Shown here in pieces: positions 25,872 through 34,810 of a stretch of DNA of 38,256 nt. Position 1 is the first letter of the stretch; every line of letters begins with the position of its first letter. The notes below the pieces were generated by a model, which was not told the DNA's origin, made no database searches, and saw only the letters and a list, made by a program, of their open reading frames with translations. The position numbers and the translations under genes were made by a program. Source of the stretch: Planctomycetota bacterium (GTDB lineage Bacteria; Planctomycetota; UBA1135; UBA2386); assembly GCA_025459175.1 (NCBI GenBank), contig JALORC010000074.1:1-38256 (forward strand). Direction: 5' to 3'.

Positions 25872-26483
25872 ATGCACCTGCGAGACGAACCCGACCACGC
25901 CGCGGCCAGTTCGCCCGCCGACGAGGGAGCCCGCGACCTGGCGCTGGCGCGCGCGGCGATCGCCGGTGAGGAGCCGGCGCGCGAGGCGGTGATCGAGCGT
26001 CTCGCCGACCTGCCGGCCATGCTGCGGATCAAGAACCTGCGGCTCGGCGGCATTCTCAACGCCCACGAACTCGAGGACGCGGCCCAGGGCGCGCTGGCGG
26101 CCCTGTGGAAGAAGCTGGCGCAGTTCGACGGCCGGGTGCCGTTGCTGTATTGGGCCTACGGCTTCGCGCTCGTCGAGTTGCGGCGCACGGTCGAGCGGCG
26201 CGCGCGGCGCCGGGAGAAGTTCGAGGACCCCGACCAGATGCCCGCGTTGGCCCCGACCGTCAACGCCGACGTCGAGCTGGTCCGGCGCGTGCTGGCCGAG
26301 GTCGGAGAGCCCGACCGCAGCATCGTGACGCTGAAGCACTTCAACGGCCTGACGTTCGAGGAGATCGCGGTCCGCACCGGGGTGGTGCTCAACACCGTGA
26401 AGTCGAAGTACTACCGCACGCTCGAGCGCCTCAAGGATCGCCTGAGCAGCTGGTTTCGGGAGGAGGAACGCCATGACATCTGA
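25872..26483 (+). CDS. ECF sigma factor of the CHAT operon
   Basis: A 203-residue sigma-70 family protein. Region 2: LNAHELEDAAQGALAALWKK and YWAYGFALVELRRTVERRAR. Region 4: DRSIVTLKHFNGLTFEEIAV then NTVKSKYYRTLERLKDRL, a clear helix-turn-helix. The ATG at 25872 gives a normal length; an ATG at 25716 would add 52 residues of low similarity. The gene ends by overlapping the next one by 11 bp. The operon order sigma, membrane protein with TM, CHAT protease suggests an ECF/anti-sigma switch controlling the protease. Confidence 0.85.
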   Translation: MHLRDEPDHAAASSPADEGARDLALARAAIAGEEPAREAVIERLADLPAMLRIKNLRLGGILNAHELEDAAQGALAALWKKLAQFDGRVPLLYWAYGFALVELRRTVERRARRREKFEDPDQMPALAPTVNADVELVRRVLAEVGEPDRSIVTLKHFNGLTFEEIAVRTGVVLNTVKSKYYRTLERLKDRLSSWFREEERHDI

Positions 26484-27120
26484 ACTCGACAAGGCGCGCG
26501 CCACGCTGGCCGAGGTCGTGCTGGGCGACCTGTCCGATCGTTCGCCGCAGTGGCAGCAGACGGTCGCGGCCTTCCCCGAGTTGGCGGCCGAGCTGCAGCA
26601 GCTGCGAGCGATGCAGCGGGTGATCGACTGGTCCGACGTCGACGCCGAGCCGGTGGCCCGGGAGGCTGCGGCCCAGCGCACGCGCGCCGACCGGCAGTTG
26701 GTCGAGCGCCGGTTGCGTTCGGAGATGGGGCCGAAGGCCAGGTCCTCGGCCGTGTGGCGCTGGCGCTGGCCGTTGGTGCTCGCGGCGGCCGCGCTGCTGG
26801 TGACCTTGGTGATGCGGATCCTGCCGGGAGCGAACCGCCCCGCGCAGGACGGCTATCTCGGCGGCCAGACCCCGGCGGCCGGGGCGCCGCGGATCGTGCT
26901 CGAGGAAGGCCGGCTGCAACCGCGCAACTTCGACGGTCTCGCTTCGAAGCGGTGGGAGTTCGTGCTATTCGTGGACGGCGTCGAGCGCGCGCGCGACGAC
27001 TACCAGAGCGTCCCGGTCCAACTTCCCGCCGAATGGTTGCAACTCGTAGATCGTGGGCAGCGCGCCGAGGTGCGGGTGCTGCTGGACGACCGCCGGCTGG
27101 TCGTGCCGGTCGCGCGCTGA
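26473..27120 (+). CDS. Single-span membrane protein, probable anti-sigma factor
   Basis: A 215-residue protein with a strong ribosome site (GGAGGAG just before ATG 26473) inside the sigma gene. Residues 1-90 are helical and polar (LAEVVLGDLSDRSPQWQQTV, FPELAAELQQLRAMQRVIDW), as in the sigma-binding part of anti-sigma factors. A membrane helix at about 98-117 (RWPLVLAAAALLVTLVMRIL) follows a basic segment, placing the C-terminal beta-rich part (KRWEFVLFVDGVERARDDY, RGQRAEVRVLLDDRRLVVPV) outside. No zinc-finger anti-sigma motif (HxxxCxxC) is present. The assignment rests on position and topology. Confidence 0.75.
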   Translation: MTSELDKARATLAEVVLGDLSDRSPQWQQTVAAFPELAAELQQLRAMQRVIDWSDVDAEPVAREAAAQRTRADRQLVERRLRSEMGPKARSSAVWRWRWPLVLAAAALLVTLVMRILPGANRPAQDGYLGGQTPAAGAPRIVLEEGRLQPRNFDGLASKRWEFVLFVDGVERARDDYQSVPVQLPAEWLQLVDRGQRAEVRVLLDDRRLVVPVAR

Positions 27121-29390
27121 TCGCGGCGATCGCCGCGCTCGCGCTCGGGGCCGGCCTGGCCGGACAGGAGCCGGGGTCACCGGAAGCGCTCGAGAAAAAG
27201 CTGCTCGAGGCCCAGAAGTTGAAGAACAAGGGGCAGATCGAGCAGGCGCTTGTCGAGCTCGAGGCGATGCAGTCGGGGATCGGCGCGCAGCCGTTGCTGT
27301 CGGCCCGTCACTGCTATGAAGTCGCCGAGTGCTCGCGCTTGCTGAAGCGCTGGGAGGATGCACATCACTGGCACGACCGCGGCGAGGAGGCCCTGGTCGC
27401 GGTACCGCCCGGTACCGAGCAGCAGCGCTGGCGGGTCATGCACGTGCTCGGTCGCGGCTTCGTGCATTTGGATCGCGGGATGATCGAGGAGGCCATGCAG
27501 GCGGTCGTCGACGCCGAGCAGGCCGGGCTCGCGCGCGTGGACGAACGCGAGGTCCACGAGGCCCGTGCCAAGCTGGAACTGCGGGTCATGCGGCTGCTCG
27601 ACCAGCCGCGAGGCGCGCGCCGCGCCTTGCGCGAGTTCGAGGCGCGGTTCCGCCCGAATCGGGTACTGCGCATCCTCTGCGCGATGGTGATCCGGCACGA
27701 TCCGCTGTCCACCGTTGCCGAACAAGAGGAGGTCGCCGGCTGGCTCGACGAGGCCATGGACGATTCCAGCTACGGCATGATGGCGCGCCTGGTCCGCATC
27801 CTGCAGCTGCTCGACCGAGGCGAACACGCCGCCGCCGCTGATGCGATCCAGGTGGCGGAACGACTGCTGCCGGCTGGCATGGCACTCGATCGTCGGTTGG
27901 CCCTGCAGGTGTTTGCGCTGCGCCACGCCCTTGACTCGGGAGCGCCCGAGTCGGTGGTCCGTGAGCGCCATGCAGCGGCGCACACCGGGTGGCGCCAGCG
28001 GCTCGAGCTCGCCGCCGCCGCTCCGGTGATCCGCGGCGGCAACGGGTTGTTGTTCGAGGTCGAGTTGCTGCGTGGTCTCGATCAGTTGATGCGCACTCAC
28101 ATCCGACTCGATGGCGAGCGTGGTGCCTGCCTGGCACTCGAGCGGCTGCTCGAGATCGAGCGACTCGGCACGATGGCCCGCACGGTGGAGGCGCCGACCG
28201 TCTCGGTCGACGAGCTGCAGCGCCGGCTCGCGGTCGACGGGCGTGGGCTGTTGGTCTACGTGCCGGCGATCGAGCGGACCTGGTTGTTCACGATCGACGC
28301 TCGATCGGTCCGTGCATTCGAACTGCCGACCACGGTCCTCGCGGTCGATCGACTCGCTCGCGAACTGCTGTTCGCCATCGATGCGGGGCGAACCGGCGGC
28401 GATGACGGAGCTGGCCTGCGTGCCGCGGAGCAGGCGATCACCGAGGCGCTGCTGCCGCCGCCGATCGCCGAGCTGGTCGCGGGTTGGTCGCGGGTAGCGA
28501 TCTGCGGCGGCGAACGCACCGGCTACGTGCCGTTCGAGTTGCTGCGCCTCCCCGACGGGCGGCGACTGGGTGCTGCGTTGCCGCTGAGCTACCTGCCCTC
28601 GTTGGTCGTCGGGGCGTGGCTGGCGAACCAGCCTTCGCCTGCGCCGGTCGCTGCGCCACACATGCTGTTGGTGGCGTGCCCGGATGCAGCGCCGACGGCG
28701 CCGGGCGCCAGCCGGGTCGAGTCACTGCCGTTCGGTGCCGCCGAGGCCGAGGCCCTGACCGGTGCCTCACCAGAGGCCTTCCGCGTGCTGACGGGCAGCA
28801 GGGCGGACCTCACCGCCATTGGCGCGGGCCTCGACGGGGTGCACCTGGCGACGTTCCTCGTGCACGGCATGCGCGACGAACGCCGTGTCGATCGGCAGGG
28901 GCTGCTGCTCGGCGACGGCTCGGTGCTGTGGGGCAACGGGCTGGAGTCGCTGTCCTTGCCGCACTGGCTGTTCCTCGGCTCGTGTCGAGCCGGGGACGGG
29001 CGTGCGCGGCGCGGCGATGACGGTCGCCACCACCTCAGTGGTGCCGCCCAACTCGCTGGCGCGCGGGTCGTCGTGGTGCCTTCGCTCGATGTCGCCTATC
29101 GACCGACCGTGCAACTTCTGGCCGTGTTGCACGAAGCGGTACTCAGCGGCGCACCGTTCGACGAGGCACTGCGCCGGGCGCGGGTCGCCGTCGCGGGCAC
29201 CGATGGCGAAGGCCCCATCGACGCGTTCCTGTTCCACCAACATGGGCTCGGTGCCGAGCCGTTGGTCCGTGGGGAGGGGTTCGCCGCGAACTGTGCGCGG
29301 TGGGTTTGGTTGGCGGTTTGCGCGGCGCTGGGTGCGGTGCTGGTCGTGCTGGCGTCGAGGCGGCGCCACCGCCTGCAGCAGCCGTCCTGA
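27033..29390 (+). CDS. CHAT-domain (caspase-like) protease with helical-repeat region and membrane segments
   Basis: Up to 785 residues. A hydrophobic stretch near the N-terminus (ALIAAIAALALGAGLAG) looks like a signal peptide or anchor. A long helical-repeat region follows (KLLEAQKLKNKGQIEQALVE, MIEEAMQAVVDAEQAGLARV). The C-terminal CHAT domain has SVDELQRRLAVDGRGLLVYV, WSRVAICGGERTGYVPFELL, the catalytic His in TFLVHGMRD (H611) and Cys in LFLGSCRAG (C651), then AGARVVVVPSLDV. A second membrane helix (WVWLAVCAALGAVLVVLA) precedes a basic tail. The only upstream ATG (27033) overlaps the previous gene by 88 bp; a CTG at 27117 overlapping its TGA is an alternative. The stop abuts that of the convergent gene (29390/29391). 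CHAT proteins are caspase-fold peptidases often tied to defence or cell death. Confidence 0.85.
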   Translation: MVATRRSWAARRGAGAAGRPPAGRAGRALIAAIAALALGAGLAGQEPGSPEALEKKLLEAQKLKNKGQIEQALVELEAMQSGIGAQPLLSARHCYEVAECSRLLKRWEDAHHWHDRGEEALVAVPPGTEQQRWRVMHVLGRGFVHLDRGMIEEAMQAVVDAEQAGLARVDEREVHEARAKLELRVMRLLDQPRGARRALREFEARFRPNRVLRILCAMVIRHDPLSTVAEQEEVAGWLDEAMDDSSYGMMARLVRILQLLDRGEHAAAADAIQVAERLLPAGMALDRRLALQVFALRHALDSGAPESVVRERHAAAHTGWRQRLELAAAAPVIRGGNGLLFEVELLRGLDQLMRTHIRLDGERGACLALERLLEIERLGTMARTVEAPTVSVDELQRRLAVDGRGLLVYVPAIERTWLFTIDARSVRAFELPTTVLAVDRLARELLFAIDAGRTGGDDGAGLRAAEQAITEALLPPPIAELVAGWSRVAICGGERTGYVPFELLRLPDGRRLGAALPLSYLPSLVVGAWLANQPSPAPVAAPHMLLVACPDAAPTAPGASRVESLPFGAAEAEALTGASPEAFRVLTGSRADLTAIGAGLDGVHLATFLVHGMRDERRVDRQGLLLGDGSVLWGNGLESLSLPHWLFLGSCRAGDGRARRGDDGRHHLSGAAQLAGARVVVVPSLDVAYRPTVQLLAVLHEAVLSGAPFDEALRRARVAVAGTDGEGPIDAFLFHQHGLGAEPLVRGEGFAANCARWVWLAVCAALGAVLVVLASRRRHRLQQPS

Positions 29391-31064
29391 TCAAGGCTTC
29401 CACGGTGGAGACTGCGATGGGCCGGTGCCACCGGTGGTTCCGCCGGTACCACCGACGCCGTCGTCGTCGAGCAGCTCTAGCTGATAGCCGGAAGCCCTGA
29501 TCTGCAGGTTGTCCATGTCCCGCTCGACAGCCTCTGCCACAGCTGTCGCGTGATGCACCCGGTAGGGGGCCAGCGGCGTCGAGATGCCGTTCTTCGTCGC
29601 GACCATCCGGGCGCGGATCTCGACGCTCCAGTCGAGGCCGAGGCCGGCGTTCGGCCGGGTGAAGGTCACCTGTGTCGTCGTGGCGGTGAGCGCGTGGCTG
29701 GTCCTGGTGCCGACATCTGCATAGCCGACACCCATGTTCGGCCGGAACCAGGTGGTCACTTCGAGCGACATCGTGTGGCCGGTGCTGAGCCATGGCTGCA
29801 GGTTCGGCAGCTGGAGCGGGACACTGAAGGTGGCGAATGACGACGGCCTGTCGTTCCACCTCCCATCCGACACATGTTCGTAGTCGCAGAGGAACTGCAC
29901 CCGGCTCAGCGGCGCCGTTCGGCCGAACACCATCTGCGTGACCTGTGCGCTCTGCAGGTTCTGCAGGCCCAATAGATCACCGTCGCCATCGTTGTCGAAG
30001 TCGCCGCCGACCACTTTGCGCATCGGTGCATTCTCGCGTTCCTGGTCGTGCACGACACCTTGGAGCATGGTCGGGACGCTGTTGACCAGCGCCGGGCCCA
30101 AGGTCCGCTTGAACACGTGGAACCGCGAGTCGAGGCCATCGGCGATCACGATGTCCTCGAGCCCGTCCAGCGTCGGTCCGTCGGCGGCGGTCAGGTCGCC
30201 GACCGGGATGGTCATCGGCAGTACGTTCAACTGCGTGGCATGGAACGCGAACAGGGTGTGCTGCGGGACCTGGTTCGAAGGCAGCAGCACCTCGCCACAG
30301 GCGACCACCAGGTCGCGCCCGTGCGGCGCCGGTCCGGTGCCGCGCGAGACGGTCATGTGCACGTTGCCGTTGCCCGTGAACGGCAGGTATTGCAGCACCG
30401 TCCCGGTCCAGCTGAGCACGTAGAGGACCGACGGATAGAGCACCACGATCTCGACCTCCCCGGTGCCGTCGAAGTCGACGGTCATCATCTTGGTGATGCC
30501 GGTCGGCACCGTGATGTCGTTGGACTGCTTGACGAGGTTGCCGGCGGTCCAGTCCCACTTGGTGATCGTCCTGCCGCCGAGGCCGAGTCCCAGAGCCACC
30601 GGTCGCCCGGTCGCCCTGTAGCCGCTCCAGACGCCCTGGGCACCGGCCCAGCTGGCGAGGACCGGTCGCGCGACAGGCAGCTGCGAGTTGACGCCGGTTG
30701 CGCATTCCTGGATCTGCAGACCGCTGCTGCGCAGCACCAGGATCGGGTCGCGGTCAGCACCGTTGGCGCCGTTCAGCACCGCGACATCGATGACGTCGGT
30801 GCCGGCGGCGATCTCCTGCACGACGTTGTGTTGGGTCGGATCCTGCAGGTAGACAGCGCTGCGCACACCTTCGTCCTCCACCAAGGCCACGGTGTCCAGG
30901 TAGGGATCGATGCCGATGCGGCCCGTGCTGGCGCGCAAATAGGTCGCCGTCAGCGGCAGGTCGATCGCGGTTGCGAGCGGGCGCTCGGGGTCGGGGTCGA
31001 GCTGGGCGACCAGCATGGACGGTAGCAGAAGCGGGAACGACCAACGCAGGAGAGTCTTGTTCAT
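29391..31064 (-). CDS. Secreted FG-GAP-like repeat protein
   Basis: A 557-residue protein with a signal peptide (LLRWSFPLLLPSMLVAQ). Repeats of the FG-GAP/VCBS type are visible but degenerate: MMTVDFDGTGEVEIVVLYPS, TLDGLEDIVIADGLDSRFHV, VGGDFDNDGDGDLLGLQNLQ. A different beta-rich region follows (about 390-500), and it ends in a Gly/Thr tail (GVGGTGGTTGGTG). The ATG at 31064 is chosen because the signal peptide starts there; the frame beyond is Arg-rich shadow. Its stop codon directly abuts the stop of the CHAT gene on the other strand, leaving no room for a separate terminator. Confidence 0.85.
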   Translation of the reverse strand: MNKTLLRWSFPLLLPSMLVAQLDPDPERPLATAIDLPLTATYLRASTGRIGIDPYLDTVALVEDEGVRSAVYLQDPTQHNVVQEIAAGTDVIDVAVLNGANGADRDPILVLRSSGLQIQECATGVNSQLPVARPVLASWAGAQGVWSGYRATGRPVALGLGLGGRTITKWDWTAGNLVKQSNDITVPTGITKMMTVDFDGTGEVEIVVLYPSVLYVLSWTGTVLQYLPFTGNGNVHMTVSRGTGPAPHGRDLVVACGEVLLPSNQVPQHTLFAFHATQLNVLPMTIPVGDLTAADGPTLDGLEDIVIADGLDSRFHVFKRTLGPALVNSVPTMLQGVVHDQERENAPMRKVVGGDFDNDGDGDLLGLQNLQSAQVTQMVFGRTAPLSRVQFLCDYEHVSDGRWNDRPSSFATFSVPLQLPNLQPWLSTGHTMSLEVTTWFRPNMGVGYADVGTRTSHALTATTTQVTFTRPNAGLGLDWSVEIRARMVATKNGISTPLAPYRVHHATAVAEAVERDMDNLQIRASGYQLELLDDDGVGGTGGTTGGTGPSQSPPWKP

Positions 31065-31300
31065 GGCGAGCTGGCGGGCTGATGAGGGCGAGTGCCGTCC
31101 GTCCCCCGAGCAAGGCGAGAAGTTGCGACAACATACGAAAATCTGCAGCCTCTGCTCACCACCCGGTGTCGCGGCGCGGCGTATCGAGGTCGCGGATCGG
31201 CGGTGGCAACGAACCCGCGGCCATCGCGGCCCGGTGGCCCTCCGGCGGTGTCGGGGGCGCGGTGCCGTCGCTAGCATGTTCGCCCTCGACCACCGACCCC

Positions 31301-32302
31301 ATGACCCAACCCGTCCGCGTCGTCTCGTTCGGCCTCGGCCCGATCGGCCTGGCTGCCGCCCGTCTCGCCCTGCAGAAGACCTCGATCCAGCTGGTAGGCG
31401 CGATCGACATCGACCCGAAGAAGGCCGGTGTCGACCTCGGCGACCTGCTCGAACTCGGCCGCAAGACCGGTGTCGTCGTCGAGAGCGACGCCGAGAAGGC
31501 GCTGAAGCGACTGCAGCCCGACGTGATGCTGCACTGCACGTCGAGCTTCATGCCGATGGTCAAGGACCAGCTGCTGCTGGCGGCGCGGTGCGGTGTCGAC
31601 GTCGTGTCGTCGACCGAGGAACTGCTGGTGCCGGAGTTCCAGCATCCGGCGCTGGCCAAGGAACTCGACGCCGCGGCCCGGGCCGCCGGCGTGTCGTTCC
31701 TCGGCACCGGCGTCAACCCTGGCTACGCGATGGACTTCGTCGCCATCGTCGCGTCCGCGGTCACCTTCGACGTCAAGTCGGTGCGCTGCACGCGCGTCGT
31801 CGACGCCGGCACGCGGCGGCTGCCGCTGCAGAAGAAGGTCGGCGCCGGTCTGTCCCGGGCCGAGTTCGACGCGCAGATGGCGACCGGGCGTTTCGGTCAC
31901 ATCGGCATGCGCGAGTCGGTCGCGCTGCTCGCGCGTGCGCTCGACTTCCCGGTCGACAAGATCGAGCAGAGCGTCGAGCCGGTGTTGGCGCAGAAGGAGC
32001 AGAAGACGCCGTTCCTGACCGTGCAGGCCGGGCAGGTCGCCGGCATCCGCAATCATGGCTACGGCTATGTGAAGGGCGCCCCGGTGCTGCATCTCGACCT
32101 GTCGATGTACGTCGGCGCGCCGGATCCGCGCGACGAGGTGGTGCTCGAGAGCACGCCGCCCATCCACCTGAAGTTCCACGGCGGCATCGCCGGCGACCAG
32201 GCCACCGCGGCGATCCTCGTCAACAATCTGCACGGCGTCGTCGCGGCCCAGCCGGGCCTGCGCACCGTGCTCGACGTCGCGCCGCCGCGGCTCTGTCGCT
32301 GA
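31301..32302 (+). CDS. Dihydrodipicolinate-reductase-like NAD(P)-dependent dehydrogenase
   Basis: A 333-residue oxidoreductase. The Rossmann motif GLGPIG (11-16) follows RVVSF; the acidic residue of the NAD pocket is in AIDIDPKKAG (D36/D38). HCTSSFMPMV (78-87), VVSSTEELL and GTGVNPGYAMD (135-145) are the landmarks of the DapB/2,4-diaminopentanoate dehydrogenase-like superfamily. The catalytic Lys and the tetrahydrodipicolinate site of true DapB are not obvious, so an amino-acid dehydrogenase on a different substrate is likelier. It stands alone between divergent and codirectional genes; the 236 bp upstream hold its promoter but no clear signal. The C-terminal ILVNNLHGVVAAQPGLRTVL is typical. 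Confidence 0.87.
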   Translation: MTQPVRVVSFGLGPIGLAAARLALQKTSIQLVGAIDIDPKKAGVDLGDLLELGRKTGVVVESDAEKALKRLQPDVMLHCTSSFMPMVKDQLLLAARCGVDVVSSTEELLVPEFQHPALAKELDAAARAAGVSFLGTGVNPGYAMDFVAIVASAVTFDVKSVRCTRVVDAGTRRLPLQKKVGAGLSRAEFDAQMATGRFGHIGMRESVALLARALDFPVDKIEQSVEPVLAQKEQKTPFLTVQAGQVAGIRNHGYGYVKGAPVLHLDLSMYVGAPDPRDEVVLESTPPIHLKFHGGIAGDQATAAILVNNLHGVVAAQPGLRTVLDVAPPRLCR

Positions 32303-32398
32303 GCCGGACGCCCGACCGGACGCCGGCCGCGATCTGCGCCGGTTGGTTCCGGTTGCCGGGGGCTTCGAGGCTGCCGCAGGGCGCGTATGCTGCCGCCG

Positions 32399-33610
32399 AT
32401 GTTGCGCGCCCTGAGCCAACGCCCGTCGATCGCCGTCGGCGCCTGCACCGTGGTGGTGTTGACGTTCTTCGCGCTGCGCGGCGACCTGCGTCTGTCGCCG
32501 CCGGCCGGAACCGCGGCGGCCACAGCGCCCCGCCCGCCGGTGGTGCTGCAGAACCCGGCCGCGCCGCGCCGCGCGCCGATGCTGCCGGTGTCCGGGCGGG
32601 TGTTCGATGCACTGGGCTTCCTGGTGGTCGGCGCCGAGGTCGTGCCGGTGACCGGCGACCGCCAGCGCACCGATGCCGATGGTTCGTTCCAGCTCAAAGC
32701 ACCCGAGGCCGGCGTCGTCGATCTGCTGGTGCGAGCGGCAGGGGCACGGCCGAGTTGGTGCCGCACGACCGCGATCTCACCCGATGCGTTGATCGTGCAG
32801 CTGTTGCCCGTCGCCCCCTGGGACCAGGCGCCGACGCCGCTGTCGCCATTGCCGCCACTGCGCGGGGAAGGGGTCGTGCGCGACGCCGCGGGTCGACCGC
32901 TGGCGGGGGCGCACGTCACGGTCCGCGACACCGGGCTGTGGGCCCGCACCGATGACCTGGGCCGCTACTCGCTGCCGCTCGCGGCGGCGTCGGGAACGTT
33001 GTCGGTGCACCATGCCGATCCGACCGGGGCGGGCCTCGGCCACGCGCTGGCCGGACAGCCGTTCGTGAGTTCGCGCGAGCAGGGCCTCGTGCCGCTGCCG
33101 GATCTGGTCGCCGGGCCGGCCGCGCAGTTGCGAGGCATCGTGCGCGATGCCCGCGGTGCGCCGCTGGAAGGTGTGCCGGTGCTGGTGCGGGGCGATGGCC
33201 TGCGGCGCGTCGTCGAAACCGGCGCCGGCGGCGCGTTCCGTGTCGGCGGCCTGTGGGCCGGCGCGTGCACCGTCGAGCCGATGCCGTTCCGCGGTGCGCT
33301 GGCCGAGCCGGTGGCCGTCGAGATCGGCGCTGCCGCCGTGGACCTCGAACTGCAGCTGCGGCCGCATGCCGAGGCGCGGCTGCTGGTGGTGGATCAGGCG
33401 GGGAACGCGCTCGGTGACGTGTATGTCGCCGCTTCGGTCGCCGGGGTCCGGCGCGCCGTCGTGCGCACCGACCGCGACGGCCTGGTCAGCTTGCCGATCG
33501 CGGCCGCGACCGAGTTCGAAGTGCGCACCGCGGACACGTTCGCGGCGCTGGTCGTGCAGCGCTGCGAACGCGACGCCGATCCACTGCGGCTGGTGGTCGC
33601 GCGGCCGTGA
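32399..33610 (+). CDS. Membrane-anchored protein with carboxypeptidase-regulatory-like domains
   Basis: A 403-residue protein. A membrane anchor or signal segment (SIAVGACTVVVLTFFAL, 10-26) precedes a Pro/Ala linker. Then come three to four beta-sandwich domains of the CarboxypepD_reg type: VSGRVFDALGFLVVGAEVVP, GEGVVRDAAGRPLAGAHVTV, LRGIVRDARGAPLEGVPVLV, and a fourth, weaker one (ARLLVVDQAGNALGDVYVAA). These are adhesion or surface-assembly folds without enzyme activity. The start is either ATG 32399 or ATG 32387. It converges on the DNRLRE gene with an 18-bp gap. Confidence 0.82.
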   Translation: MLRALSQRPSIAVGACTVVVLTFFALRGDLRLSPPAGTAAATAPRPPVVLQNPAAPRRAPMLPVSGRVFDALGFLVVGAEVVPVTGDRQRTDADGSFQLKAPEAGVVDLLVRAAGARPSWCRTTAISPDALIVQLLPVAPWDQAPTPLSPLPPLRGEGVVRDAAGRPLAGAHVTVRDTGLWARTDDLGRYSLPLAAASGTLSVHHADPTGAGLGHALAGQPFVSSREQGLVPLPDLVAGPAAQLRGIVRDARGAPLEGVPVLVRGDGLRRVVETGAGGAFRVGGLWAGACTVEPMPFRGALAEPVAVEIGAAAVDLELQLRPHAEARLLVVDQAGNALGDVYVAASVAGVRRAVVRTDRDGLVSLPIAAATEFEVRTADTFAALVVQRCERDADPLRLVVARP

Positions 33611-33628
33611 CTCGGCCGCGCCGTTCGC

Positions 33629-34702
33629 TCACTGCAGCAGCGCGAGCGCCGAGTTGCTGAGCACGAAGCCGAGGGCGTTGTTGGTGATCACCGCGGCCTG
33701 GTTGTTGACCAGGAAGCCCGGGAACCCGGCCGGCACCGCGAACGGCGACGAGGCCGTGCCCGAAGCGCTGGTGATGAACACGTTGCCCGGGATCAGCGGC
33801 TGCGCCAACGGCAGGTAGACCGTGCAGCCGGCGACCGGCAGCGGCGTGCCCGACGCATCGAGGTCGAGCGAGTAGTAGTTGGCGCCGATGCTGGAGACCG
33901 GTGCGTTGGTCTGCGCGATCTGGATCGTGGTGCCGCCGATCGGGGCGCCGACCCAGGCGTTGCCGAACGTGCCGGCGCCGACCGGGCAACCGGTGCCCCA
34001 GGTCGCGGTCTGGCCCGGCGCCAGATAGGTGACGGTCAGCACCGGCTTCTGCCCGACGTTCTCGCGCGAGCCGACCCGCCGCGCGGTCTGGACCTGCACT
34101 TCGTCGGTCTTCAGCAGCCAGCCGAAGTTCTGCGTAGGGTTGTCGAGCCAGGACTGCACGTCGGCCGTGGCCCCGGGGGCCGGCGACGAACTGCCCGGGC
34201 CGAGATCCGGCAGCGACATCGTGAAGCTCGGCGCCGCGGCGAAGTCACCGCCGGCGTTGGTCCAGAACGAACCCGGGTTGACGGCGTGGATCCACGTCGC
34301 GTCGCCCGGCGTCGCTGCCGTGCCACCGCCGCCGCCACCGGAGGCGATCGAGGTGCCTTCGCCCCAGGCGCGGGTCACGCGGTGCAGGTCCATCGGTGAC
34401 GGCAGTGCGACGGTCGACATGATGACGTTGAAGCTCAGCGTCGCCGACAGGATGCGGGAACCGGCCGGCACCGCCCCGGCGACATCGAAGCGCAGCAACG
34501 CGCGGCGCTTCTGCCCGGTCGCGGTGAGGCCGATGTAGACGCTGTTGCCGCGGCCATTGCTGAGGGCGCCGGTCGGGCTCTCGTACAGCGTGTTGTCGAG
34601 ATTGCTGGTGATGTTGACCGTGGTCTGCGCGGCGACGGTGCTCGCGATGGCGAGCGCGCACAGCGCGGCGGTCAGCTGGGAGAGACAGGGGAGAGTCGTC
34701 AT
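33629..34702 (-). CDS. Secreted DNRLRE-domain protein
   Basis: A 357-residue protein with a signal peptide (LSQLTAALCALAIASTVAAQ). Residues about 28-235 match DNRLRE-type carbohydrate-associated beta domains: NLDNTLYESPTGALSNGRGN, KRRALLRFDVAGAVPAGSRI, LSATLSFNV, and a WLDNPTQNFGWLLKT segment near the end. A separate C-terminal domain (GTGCPVGAGTFGNAWVGAPI ... ALAPL-like NNALGFVLSNSALALLQ) has the look of a tail shared by many secreted planctomycete proteins, possibly a sorting signal (inference). A Gly run (about 122-127) lies in a loop. Probably acts at the cell surface. Confidence 0.85.
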   Translation of the reverse strand: MTTLPCLSQLTAALCALAIASTVAAQTTVNITSNLDNTLYESPTGALSNGRGNSVYIGLTATGQKRRALLRFDVAGAVPAGSRILSATLSFNVIMSTVALPSPMDLHRVTRAWGEGTSIASGGGGGGTAATPGDATWIHAVNPGSFWTNAGGDFAAAPSFTMSLPDLGPGSSSPAPGATADVQSWLDNPTQNFGWLLKTDEVQVQTARRVGSRENVGQKPVLTVTYLAPGQTATWGTGCPVGAGTFGNAWVGAPIGGTTIQIAQTNAPVSSIGANYYSLDLDASGTPLPVAGCTVYLPLAQPLIPGNVFITSASGTASSPFAVPAGFPGFLVNNQAAVITNNALGFVLSNSALALLQ

Positions 34703-34810
34703 GTTGGGTTGGGTTCGTTGCGTCCGCGACCGGCGAGGCGAGGAGGAGAAGATATCGCCGACCGCGCCGGGTGCATGCCCCGCGGTCGGGTTGCCGGGCC
34801 TCGCCCCCGA

